A DNA stretch of 23,307 bases from CAYSRM01 sp964475205 (GTDB lineage Bacteria > Verrucomicrobiota > Kiritimatiellia > UBA8416 > CAYSRM01), in the NCBI GenBank assembly GCA_964475205.1, contig CAYYVQ010000050.1, positions 1 through 23,307 of the forward strand, given 5' to 3'. The stretch's first letter is position 1. Each line of letters begins with the position of its first letter. The notes beneath the pieces were generated by a model. It was not told the DNA's origin, ran no database searches, and saw only the letters and a list, made by a program, of their open reading frames with translations. The translations under genes and the position numbers were made by a program. This document shows positions 16,323-23,264 of this stretch, piece by piece.

Positions 16323-17778
16323 ATCTGTTGAGATCCAGCAAAGCCGAATAAATATACGCTGGAAAACCGATCCCGCATCCAAGCTGTATAGACGAACGAA
16401 TTGCAGCCTGGTATTTCCCGAAGAAGTTAACCTGCATGTCCTGCCTGCCGGACTCGTAGAAAGAACTGTTCTTATGCTGCTCTACCCGCACTGGGCAATT
16501 CTGGCTCCATGCAAAATCAAACTTCCTTTCAAAATTCATGATGGTGAACGCCTGGCATGGAGCCGCCTTGCAGAAAATCAATGGAACAGCGTCCAGTTTC
16601 ATTCAGGCAGAAAAAAAGAAAAACTGAAATTTTCATGGGACTACAGCGGAGAAATGCTTTCCCGTAGCCCGGCCCCGGTGAACGGCGAGGGTTGCGCAAC
16701 AGCTTTCAGCGGCGGGAAAGACAGCCTTTTCCAGACCGGCTTTTTAATGGAACAGGGTGAATCTCCGCTCCTGGTGACAACTATAGCCCCGCCGCCCGAG
16801 GTTCATCCGCGAAGGCTTTATGTCTATGACCAGGTACAACACCGGACCGGGTTGCCGCTGATAAAGGTCCAGACAGACTACAGGAGTTCCTGCCACAACC
16901 TTTATCCCCGGGAACAGGGTCTTACCCAGGCAGTAAATGAACTGACCGACGTGCTTCTGTATACCGCATGCCTGATCCTCGCCGCTGCAGTGAAAAACAT
17001 CAACCGTCTTTACGTGGCCTCCGAACTGGAGGTTCAGACTGCGGTGAAAATTGACGAAACACTGGTCACACATCCTCATGCCATGTACAATGTGACAACG
17101 CTCAAGACTCTCCAGCGCATCCTTGAACCCTATAACATCAGCATAAGCAGCCTCACTGCTCCACTGCAAACCATGCAGATTCAACAGACGCTATGGAAAG
17201 AATGGCCCAAGCTGAGAGACATGCAGACTTCGTGCTGGTCAATGACTCCCGATGAACCAATGTGCAATAAGTGCGGTCAATGCCTGCGGATCACTCTCTG
17301 TTCACTGGAAGCCGGCTTTGATCCAGCCGAAATGGGCGGCGATGCCGCAAAAAACCTCGCCGCGGTGGAATCGTGGAAAAAAATACGCGCAGCAGCGGAG
17401 AACAAGCAACAACTGCTGCCGGACACAATAACCCGTCAATTGCTTTACAGACAGACCCTGCATGCGACTGGAAGCATCGGGCTGCCCCGTCTCTTTTTCT
17501 GCTTCCTTAAAAAGCCCTCTTATGTCCTGCATCCGGTTGCTTTGTGGAAGGCTGCATGCAACACAATCAGGCTCTGGGCATTAAGCCGCAACGTCCGCAT
17601 GCCTGAACTCGGGACTTTTGCGGATGCATTTCTTGATTTTGTTGACAAAACAGAAAAGAATAACTTGCGGTCATTTCTCGAAGAAAGGTATTCTGCAGGC
17701 CGCCAGTCTCATCCGGGAAATCGGTTCAGCCAGTATACACTCGAAGCAATAGATTGGTGCACGGAAGAGTTGAAATAG
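16279..17778 (+). CDS. PP-loop ATPase (adenine nucleotide alpha hydrolase superfamily), unrecognised subfamily
   Basis: A 499-residue protein. Residues 1-135 form a predicted beta-rich domain I do not recognise. FSGGKDSL at 143-150 is the PP-loop of ATP pyrophosphatases that adenylate a substrate (QueC, TilS, WbpG-like amidotransferases, asparagine synthetase). ASELEVQTAV near 247-256 and THPHAMYNVTTL near 264-275 line the likely substrate pocket. CNKCGQC at 329-335, with Cys 319 and Cys 341 nearby, resembles the zinc cluster of QueC, but the overall length and N-terminus do not match QueC. The C-terminal 140 residues are helical. The start is a GTG inside the GT4 gene with no strong ribosome site, suggesting coupling; no better start exists. 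The next gene starts 9 bp downstream. Amide or amine modification of a sugar is a guess from context. Confidence 0.8.
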   Translation: MNIQDNSKETTFTLESVEIQQSRINIRWKTDPASKLYRRTNCSLVFPEEVNLHVLPAGLVERTVLMLLYPHWAILAPCKIKLPFKIHDGERLAWSRLAENQWNSVQFHSGRKKEKLKFSWDYSGEMLSRSPAPVNGEGCATAFSGGKDSLFQTGFLMEQGESPLLVTTIAPPPEVHPRRLYVYDQVQHRTGLPLIKVQTDYRSSCHNLYPREQGLTQAVNELTDVLLYTACLILAAAVKNINRLYVASELEVQTAVKIDETLVTHPHAMYNVTTLKTLQRILEPYNISISSLTAPLQTMQIQQTLWKEWPKLRDMQTSCWSMTPDEPMCNKCGQCLRITLCSLEAGFDPAEMGGDAAKNLAAVESWKKIRAAAENKQQLLPDTITRQLLYRQTLHATGSIGLPRLFFCFLKKPSYVLHPVALWKAACNTIRLWALSRNVRMPELGTFADAFLDFVDKTEKNNLRSFLEERYSAGRQSHPGNRFSQYTLEAIDWCTEELK

Positions 17779-17787
17779 GCTGGAGCC

Positions 17788-19017
17788 ATGAATATGCCCA
17801 ATGCGATCCCTGAAGAAGAACTGAGTAAAATAATGCCCGACCTGCCCGGTCCGGACCCTGCGCTACACCCATGCAGCATCCCCGGGAATGGACAGGCAAA
17901 AAGAATCATCCCAGTTGCCGACGTGCTTGTAAACGGACACGAAAAGGCATACGTCTGCGACTGCATGGACCGGGGATGGATTTCATCGGCGGGAAAATAC
18001 GTTAAGGACTTTGAAAGTTCCTTTTCAGGCGCTGTTGGCTGCCGTGAAGGAGTCTCATGTTCCAGCGGAACCGCGGCCCTCCACCTGGCGCTTGCAGCCA
18101 CCGGCATCGGGCCCGGCGACGAAGTTATTCTGCCCGCCTTCACCATGATCGCAACAGCCAACGCAATAGCATACACGGGGGCAACTGCCAAAGCCGTGGA
18201 CTCGGAACCGGCGACAGGCAACATTGATGTCTCAGGCATTGAAAAACAGATCACTTCATCTACAAAGGCAATAATGCCGGTTCATGTATACGGCCACCCG
18301 GCAGAAATGAATGCAATCAACTCGCTGGCGTCAAAATATGAAATCCGGGTAATCGAAGATGCGGCGGAAGCCCACGGGGCGCTCTATGAAGGACGGCCCT
18401 GCGGAAGCCTCGGGCACGCCGCCTGTTTTTCGTTCTACGCCAACAAAATCATTACAACAGGGGAAGGCGGGATGGTGACTTCCAACGACAGCGAATGGAT
18501 GGAACGCGCGCGTTATCTGCGGGATCACGCTTTTTCTCCGGAAAGACATTTCTGGCATCATGATGTGGGATTCAATTACAGAATGACCAACCTGCAGGCG
18601 GCAGTAGGACTCGGCCAGACTGAACGCCTCGGATCTCTTGTAAAAAGGCGTCGCCATCACGCAGATTTATACCACATGCAACTAGTTGGAATTCCCGGAT
18701 TGCACACGCCGGTGGAATATCCCAATGCGCGCAGTGTTTACTGGATGTACGGCATCAGGTTGGAACCGCCGTTTCCTCTTACCAGGAACCAGCTCAGGGC
18801 CAGGCTGGCCGAACATGGAATTGAAACCAGGACCTTCTTTGTTCCACTGCATTATCAGCCGGCATGGTTTTCCAGGTTTCAGGGACAACGCTTCCCTGTA
18901 GCCGAACGTCTTTGCCGAACTGGAATGTACCTGCCCTCCGGGCCATCGCTGAAAGACGAAGAAATCGAGTACATCTGCAAGATAATAAAGAAACTTGCGG
19001 AAGAAAAGGCCGGGTAG
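17788..19017 (+). CDS. DegT/DnrJ/EryC1/StrS aminotransferase, perosamine-synthase-like
   Basis: A PLP-dependent sugar aminotransferase of about 409 residues. CSSGTAALHLAL near 91-102 binds the cofactor phosphate, EDAAEAHGALY near 190-200 holds the cofactor-stacking region, and CFSFYANKIITTGEGGMV near 213-230 contains the Schiff-base lysine at 220. EDAAEAHGA and NKxITTGEGGM are especially close to GDP-perosamine synthases, which aminate GDP-4-keto-6-deoxymannose. That substrate is plausible but unproven, and no GDP-mannose dehydratase is in the window. An N-terminal extension of about 35 residues precedes the usual start (RIIPVADVLVNGHEKAYVCD). GGAG is 2 nt from the first ATG and 8 nt from a second ATG at 17794, so the start may be the latter. 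It is last in the operon. Confidence 0.9.
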   Translation: MNMPNAIPEEELSKIMPDLPGPDPALHPCSIPGNGQAKRIIPVADVLVNGHEKAYVCDCMDRGWISSAGKYVKDFESSFSGAVGCREGVSCSSGTAALHLALAATGIGPGDEVILPAFTMIATANAIAYTGATAKAVDSEPATGNIDVSGIEKQITSSTKAIMPVHVYGHPAEMNAINSLASKYEIRVIEDAAEAHGALYEGRPCGSLGHAACFSFYANKIITTGEGGMVTSNDSEWMERARYLRDHAFSPERHFWHHDVGFNYRMTNLQAAVGLGQTERLGSLVKRRRHHADLYHMQLVGIPGLHTPVEYPNARSVYWMYGIRLEPPFPLTRNQLRARLAEHGIETRTFFVPLHYQPAWFSRFQGQRFPVAERLCRTGMYLPSGPSLKDEEIEYICKIIKKLAEEKAG

Positions 19018-19062
19018 CTTCAGCCTTCGCGGGGCCTGGGTCTTGATAAGCCGCCGATAGAT

Positions 19063-19611
19063 TCAATATTCGCCTTTGTTTGCATGCGGAAACGGCAGGT
19101 CGGGAACCCGCCTGCCCAGGAAACTACAAAGGCCCTGCCAGCCGGCCCCCTCCTGCCAGTCAACAACAAGGAGGTCGCCGGCCCTGCCTTCAAAATATTT
19201 CATGACACAGCAGTTGTGGCGCCGGTAACGCTCGCGCAACTGTTCCTCCGTGACATCGGGGAAGTGCAACCCATACAAAAAGCTTCTTATCCTGTCGAGA
19301 TGTTCATCCTTTCCGATATTCTTCACCATGTTGATATAACTTTTTGCCCAGGAGTTTTCATCTCTCCTGGTGAGCACAAAGCGGGAGCCTGGATACTGTT
19401 TGTCCATTTCACGATAAAGAAGCAGCCAGGGCCAGTCCTCGAAACTGTCAAAATTCCGCGCTTCCTTGATAATACGCTTTAAATTGCCGTTGCTCAGGCA
19501 ATCAACAAGATCAAGCCGCTGGCTGCAATGACTGTAACCGAGAATCTTAAGACACTCGCCCAGGGTTTTTGTCCCGGTCTTTGCCCAGCCTATTCCGAAT
19601 ACTTTTTCCAT
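19063..19611 (-). CDS. Small sulfotransferase family protein
   Basis: A protein of about 182 residues. GIGWAKTGTKTLGECL near residues 5-20 matches the 5'-phosphosulfate loop of PAPS-dependent sulfotransferases. SRFVLTRRDENSWAKSY near 73-89 matches the 3'-phosphate-binding Arg...Ser region. The reaction would be sulfate transfer from PAPS to an alcohol, probably on a sugar or lipid of the surface polymer. It is shorter than many sulfotransferases but like small single-domain bacterial members. I chose the ATG at 19611; a TTG at 19632 would add seven residues. The start overlaps the end of the VanZ-like gene by about 20 bp, implying coupling. No PAPS synthesis genes are in view, so the donor must come from elsewhere. 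The specific acceptor is unknown. Confidence 0.8.
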   Translation of the reverse strand: MEKVFGIGWAKTGTKTLGECLKILGYSHCSQRLDLVDCLSNGNLKRIIKEARNFDSFEDWPWLLLYREMDKQYPGSRFVLTRRDENSWAKSYINMVKNIGKDEHLDRIRSFLYGLHFPDVTEEQLRERYRRHNCCVMKYFEGRAGDLLVVDWQEGAGWQGLCSFLGRRVPDLPFPHANKGEY

Positions 19612-19991
19612 AATACGGTTTTCTTTATCCAACCAGCGCTCTCGAAAAAAACTGCCCCACTCAGGGCTCCCGCAAAATTGGCCGCAAAATCTCCCATGGA
19701 CATCTGCCGGCTTTCAGTCAGAACACCCTGCAACATCTCAAGCAATAACCCGTAGGCGGAGCACAGAATAACAACGGCTAACCCAGCTTTTATCGATCTT
19801 CTTGCACCTGACCGCAGCGCATTGAGAAGCAACCCGCTCATAACCGCATACAGAATAAAATGAACAACCTTGTCAAGGTGGGGGAAGCGGGGCAGGCGAA
19901 CAGACTCAGGCCCGGGCATTACAGATAGAAGCAGGACACACAACAGATATCCGGCAAAAATCAATCTACGAACACGCAATGTCGCCTTCAT
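19590..19991 (-). CDS. VanZ-like membrane protein
   Basis: A 133-residue protein with about four hydrophobic spans (near 8-27, 43-60, 68-88, 102-120) and the VanZ-family features: LDKVVHFILYAVMSGLL near 39-55, and LLEMLQGVLTESRQMSMGDFAANFAGALSGA near 81-111 with a conserved Glu/Gln, Arg and Asp-x-x-x-Asn. VanZ itself lowers teicoplanin susceptibility, but most homologues have no known function. The ATG at 19991 has AAGGA 8 nt upstream. It lies between pgpA and the sulfotransferase on the same strand, with a 67 bp gap to pgpA, which suggests an envelope or lipid role. Cytoplasmic membrane location is inferred. Confidence 0.85.
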   Translation of the reverse strand: MKATLRVRRLIFAGYLLCVLLLSVMPGPESVRLPRFPHLDKVVHFILYAVMSGLLLNALRSGARRSIKAGLAVVILCSAYGLLLEMLQGVLTESRQMSMGDFAANFAGALSGAVFFESAGWIKKTVLWKKYSE

Positions 19992-20058
19992 AAATCAGTC
20001 CTTAAAAAATCCTGTTAACGCAACACTTCTGTAACGAGCGCATTCTGATGGGTTAACA

Positions 20059-20541
20059 TTAGCCCATGAACCTCTGGAACAGATGAAATCCGGCATGGAG
20101 CAGGATAAGGGCGTATACGTTGGCAATGGCATCATCAAGAACAATCCCGACTCCCCCTTTGATGTTCTGCGACTGCGCGGCAGGAGGAATCTTGACAATG
20201 TCGGTAAATCGGGCGACCAGGAATGCTGCCGGAATCAGCCAGGGATATTCTGCCATGGGCAGGCCAATAACACATATTGGAAACGTCAGGTACTCGTCGG
20301 CTACGATCCGCCCGTCATCTTTCCTGCCAAGAATCTTCTCCGCCCTGTCGCAGAACGGCACTGCAACAAGTGTCAACAAAACACACAAAGCAACCTGCAA
20401 GCCCCAATGCAACGGATTCATTAACAGGGCAATAAGAACGCCTGGCAGGGTTCCCACTGTCCCGGACGCTATGGGCGAATAACCCAGCCCGAAACCAGTA
20501 GCAATTATCAATGCGATCTTATCCGAAAATGTTTTTTTCAA
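20059..20541 (-). CDS. pgpA: Phosphatidylglycerophosphatase A
   Basis: Dephosphorylates phosphatidylglycerol phosphate to phosphatidylglycerol in the inner membrane. Family motifs are GFGLGYSPIASGTVGTLPG near residues 16-34, DDGRIVADEYLTF near 75-87 and GGVGIVLDDAIANVYA near 129-144, with the acidic metal-binding residues in place and three to four membrane spans. I chose a TTG at 20541: AGAGG lies 5 nt upstream and the resulting 160 residues match the usual length. The longer frame, with a GTG at 20643, would add 34 charged residues encoded through a palindromic repeat (20551-20590), and its ribosome site is poor. It is the first gene of a leftward group with the VanZ-like and sulfotransferase genes. 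Confidence 0.88.
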   Translation of the reverse strand: MKKTFSDKIALIIATGFGLGYSPIASGTVGTLPGVLIALLMNPLHWGLQVALCVLLTLVAVPFCDRAEKILGRKDDGRIVADEYLTFPICVIGLPMAEYPWLIPAAFLVARFTDIVKIPPAAQSQNIKGGVGIVLDDAIANVYALILLHAGFHLFQRFMG

Positions 20542-20550
20542 AGTTGCCTC

Positions 20551-20590
20551 TTCTTCTCCCGGTAAAGCAGGTTGCTCTCCAACCTGCTGC
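20551..20590. repeat. Dispersed copy of the palindromic repeat, upstream of pgpA
   Basis: It contains TCTCCCGG, then arms AGCAGGTTG (20566-20574) and CAACCTGCT (20580-20588) around a 5-base loop. At the left end of the window TCTCCCGG is followed by the same 9-base arms around a 3-base loop. CCGGCTCTTC downstream (20595-20604) also matches the CGGCTCTTC of the left array. The loop sequence differs while both arms are kept, which points to a conserved structure. It sits between the pgpA ribosome site and an alternative upstream start. Confidence 0.7.
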
Positions 20591-20750
20591 TCTTCCGGCT
20601 CTTCACCCCATATCCTCTTCACTCTTCCAATGGCCAATGACACTCCGAGCGCGCCGGAGCCTGAGGGATAAATGACCCGCCCGAAGGGCGAAAATGACCC
20701 ATCAGTCCCCCCTTTCCTTCTTCCCTCTCACTTTTTGCGTTTTGCAAGGT

Positions 20751-21446
20751 CTAATCGGAAACTCTGTACTTCAGGATGCACCACAAAGTCCTCACACCGT
20801 CTTTCCAGGTAATTTTCTTCCCCTCGTCATAGCCACGGCCGTAATAGGCTACAGGAACTTCATAGATCCGCCACTTCCTCCGGGCAACCCTGGCTGTTAT
20901 TTCGGCTTCGAATCCGAACCGGTCTTCCTTCAAGTCCATCTCGCGCAGAACCTCGGACCGGAACATTTTATGGCATACCTCCATGTCGGTAAGGTTCAGG
21001 TTGGTCATCATGTTTGACAAGCTGGTCAGGAACTTGTTGCCCAGACAATGCCAGTAGAATAGAACCCTGTGAGGCCCCCCTCCAAGAAACCTCGAACCGT
21101 ACACAACGTCAGCCTTGTTATCCCTTATCGGGCCCAGTAGCAGATTAAAATCCCTCGGATCATACTCCAGGTCCGCATCCTGCACCACTATTACATCTCC
21201 GTCGGCCGCCTTGAATCCCTCCCGCAGGGCCGCGCCCTTTCCCCGGTTGCGATCCTGGTGGATAACCTTCAGTCCCGGCGTCTCATCCGCAATTTCAGCC
21301 AGGATATCCCTTGTGCCGTCGGTTGAAAAATCGTCGACGATAACAAGCTGATAAAACTCCGGAACGCCGCAGTCCAGCACAGTTGACACAGCTTTGCGAA
21401 TGGTTTCTTTTTCATTGTAGACGGGCATTACCACTGATAATTTCAT
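20751..21446 (-). CDS. Soluble DPM1-type family 2 glycosyltransferase
   Basis: A GT2 enzyme of about 231 residues with the dolichyl/polyprenyl-phosphate sugar synthase layout: MKLSVVMPVYNEKETI at the start, VIVDDFSTDGTRDIL, NRGKGAALREGFKAADGD and VVQDADLEYDPRDF with the DXD motif, then SRFLGG and a MEVCHKMFR segment. No membrane span follows, so it is the short form that works at the membrane surface or with a partner. It would load a sugar onto a polyprenyl phosphate. I chose the ATG at 21446, which gives the canonical N-terminus. Upstream in-frame ATGs at 21458 and 21554 would add 4 or 36 residues with no family similarity, although the 21554 start has purine-rich sequence upstream. It is divergent from the flavodiiron gene. 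Confidence 0.88.
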   Translation of the reverse strand: MKLSVVMPVYNEKETIRKAVSTVLDCGVPEFYQLVIVDDFSTDGTRDILAEIADETPGLKVIHQDRNRGKGAALREGFKAADGDVIVVQDADLEYDPRDFNLLLGPIRDNKADVVYGSRFLGGGPHRVLFYWHCLGNKFLTSLSNMMTNLNLTDMEVCHKMFRSEVLREMDLKEDRFGFEAEITARVARRKWRIYEVPVAYYGRGYDEGKKITWKDGVRTLWCILKYRVSD

Positions 21447-21602
21447 GCCGGGAAGCATATACTCAACAGGCCCATTGCTCAAGTCTTTTTGAAAAACAGG
21501 GGTATAGCCCGCATAAGGCGTTCTAAGGCGCTTGTCTTTCTCCCCCCCATTCATGATGTTCTTCAAATCTCCCGGACGTGATATTCGAGCAACACACTGT
21601 AC

Positions 21603-21608
21603 TATAAT
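21603..21608 (+). promoter_or_regulatory. Candidate -10 box for the flavodiiron gene
   Basis: A perfect TATAAT, about 100 bp before the ATG at 21710. No good -35 box lies at the normal spacing, so an activator may be needed. A leftward TATAGT overlaps it on the other strand, so divergent transcription from one site is possible. Confidence 0.4.
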
Positions 21609-21650
21609 GAATAATCCGAGCCATGGAATGGCGCTGGGCATGGATTATTC
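21609..21650. promoter_or_regulatory. Inverted repeat in the leader of the flavodiiron gene
   Basis: GAATAATCC (21609-21617) and GGATTATTC (21642-21650) are perfect inverted repeats starting one base after the TATAAT. As RNA the stem could extend by a G-U and an A-U pair. It could be an operator overlapping the transcription start or a 5' leader hairpin. No T tract follows. Confidence 0.5.
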
Positions 21651-21709
21651 GTGCATAAAAAAGCGATTCCGGTTAACCTGAAAAAATAACAAAAAAGAAG
21701 GAGGCAGCT

Positions 21710-22891
21710 ATGCATGCCAGAAAAATTCGCCCGGGCATCGAGATTATTGCGTCTGTTCACTGGGAAAGACGTCTTTTTGATTCGCTTATTCCTCTTCCCG
21801 ACGGAACAAGCTATAACGCTTACGTCATCCGGGGATCCGAAGGAACCGCCTTGCTTGACGCAACTGACCCTGCGCTGCGTGGAGACCTTCTTAATGAACT
21901 GGAAGAAGTGGAAAACATCGATTACATTGTATCCCATCATTCCGAGCAGGACCACTCCGGAGTAATTCCGGATGTCATGGCACGATATCCGGACGCTGCG
22001 CTTGTATGCAGCAGGAAAGCCGAAGATCTTCTTGCAAGCCATCTGGATATCGACAGAGAACGCCTCAAAGTAGTCGAGGATGGCGAAACGCTTTCGCTGG
22101 GCAATAAGACACTGCAATTCATCTATACTCCCTGGGTACATTGGCCGGAGACAATGATTACATACATTCCTGAAGACCGTTGCGTATTCTCGTGTGATTT
22201 CTTCGGTTCCCACCTTGCAACCACCGATCTTTTTGTTACAGACAAGGCAGGAGTGTACGAGGCTGCTAAAAGATACTATGCGGAGATCATGATGCCTTTC
22301 CGGGCCGTCATCAGGAAGAATCTGGATAAGATTGACCGACTGGATTTCGACATCATAGCGCCAAGCCACGGCCCCGTTTATGACGATCCTGCATTTATCC
22401 TGGACGCATACCGGGACTGGGTATCACAAAAGGTTAAGAACGAGGTCGTTTTACCATATATCAGTATGCATGGCAGTACGGAAACAATGGTAAAGCATCT
22501 TATCGATGCCCTTGCAAGCCGCGAAGTAAAAGTCCATGCATTTGATCTTGCAGTAACAGATATAGGCAAACTTGCCATTACTCTTGTGGACGCGGCCACC
22601 TTGATCGTGGCTACGCCTACAGTGCACGCCGGCCCCCATCCTGCAGTGTACTACGCATCGCATCTTGCCAATCTTCTGCGGCCCAAAGTAAAATATGCCG
22701 CCCTTACAGGTTCATACGGCTGGCACAGTAAGGCAGCCGAACAGATATCTGCGCTTATCCCTAATCTCAAGGTAGAAGTGCTGGGCTCTGTTTTTCATAA
22801 AGGAGCTCCTGACAATGAAACCTTCACGGAACTCGACAATTTGGCCGAATCAGTAGCCCGGGCTCATGCAGCAGATGATGAAATCGAATAA
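21710..22891 (+). CDS. Flavodiiron protein (A-type flavoprotein)
   Basis: A cytoplasmic O2- and/or NO-reducing flavodiiron protein of 393 residues. The N-terminal metallo-beta-lactamase-like domain (about 1-250) carries the diiron ligands: HHSEQDHSG near 76-84 (His-x-Glu-x-Asp-His), a His in PWVHWPETM near 144, an Asp in SCDFFGSH near 163, and a His in APSHGPVYD near 224. The C-terminal flavodoxin domain (about 250-390) has the FMN phosphate loop MHGSTETM and the ATPTVHAGPHP loop. No rubredoxin or extra C-terminal module is present, so it is the minimal class A form. The start has GAAGGAGG 5 nt before the ATG. It typically protects anaerobes from oxygen or nitrosative stress. It overlaps the following ABC transporter gene by up to 26 bp. 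Confidence 0.95.
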   Translation: MHARKIRPGIEIIASVHWERRLFDSLIPLPDGTSYNAYVIRGSEGTALLDATDPALRGDLLNELEEVENIDYIVSHHSEQDHSGVIPDVMARYPDAALVCSRKAEDLLASHLDIDRERLKVVEDGETLSLGNKTLQFIYTPWVHWPETMITYIPEDRCVFSCDFFGSHLATTDLFVTDKAGVYEAAKRYYAEIMMPFRAVIRKNLDKIDRLDFDIIAPSHGPVYDDPAFILDAYRDWVSQKVKNEVVLPYISMHGSTETMVKHLIDALASREVKVHAFDLAVTDIGKLAITLVDAATLIVATPTVHAGPHPAVYYASHLANLLRPKVKYAALTGSYGWHSKAAEQISALIPNLKVEVLGSVFHKGAPDNETFTELDNLAESVARAHAADDEIE

Positions 22892-23264
22892 GAAAAATCT
22901 CCTTCGCCGGTTTGCCGCCTACTACAGGCGGCACCGGTTACTGTTTACCATTGACATGATTACCGCCGCGCTGCACGCCGGTTTCACCGTCATGATTCCT
23001 TTTCTTGTGGTCCGCATGCTCAACCGGGAAACACTTGCCGAGTCTGCGCTGGCGGAAATCTGGATTACTATCGGAATGTTGAGCGCTCTCATCCTGTTGA
23101 TGGCCGTGACGCAGTATATCAACACCAAGTGGGGACATATCCTGGGCGCCCGGATTGAAACGGACATGCGCTCTGACCTGTTCAGACACCTTCAGAAACT
23201 GTCCTTCCGCTACTTCGACAACACAAAAACCGGACATATCATGTCCAGGATTTCATCGCGGTAG
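22866..23264 (+). CDS. ABC exporter (MsbA/McjD type), N-terminal part only, interrupted by group II intron
   Basis: Only the first part of a transmembrane-ATPase half-transporter is present. Two hydrophobic spans (near residues 20-45 and 58-80) are followed by GARIETDMRSDLFRHLQKLSFRYFDNTKTGHIMSRIS, the classic start of the type IV ABC exporter membrane domain in lipid A/multidrug exporters. Native coding ends at 23254. The last codons before the TAG at 23264 (Ser-Arg) come from inserted group II intron sequence on the opposite strand. The rest of the membrane domain and the whole nucleotide-binding domain are missing from this window. Starts at 22866, 22875 and 22878 are all possible, and all overlap the flavodiiron gene. 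The allele is probably non-functional unless the intron is absent from some cells. Confidence 0.85.
   Translation: MQQMMKSNKKNLLRRFAAYYRRHRLLFTIDMITAALHAGFTVMIPFLVVRMLNRETLAESALAEIWITIGMLSALILLMAVTQYINTKWGHILGARIETDMRSDLFRHLQKLSFRYFDNTKTGHIMSRISSR

Noticed and set aside
15952..16602. 216-codon minus-strand frame spanning the GT4/PP-loop junction
   Set aside because: It overlaps two well-supported genes on the other strand and has no recognisable motif.
20678..20690. Hairpin CGCCC-GAA-GGGCG as a terminator
   Set aside because: The stem is only 5 bp and no T tract follows on either strand.
21602..22369. 255-codon minus-strand frame
   Set aside because: Antisense to the flavodiiron gene, whose diiron ligands and ribosome site are unambiguous.
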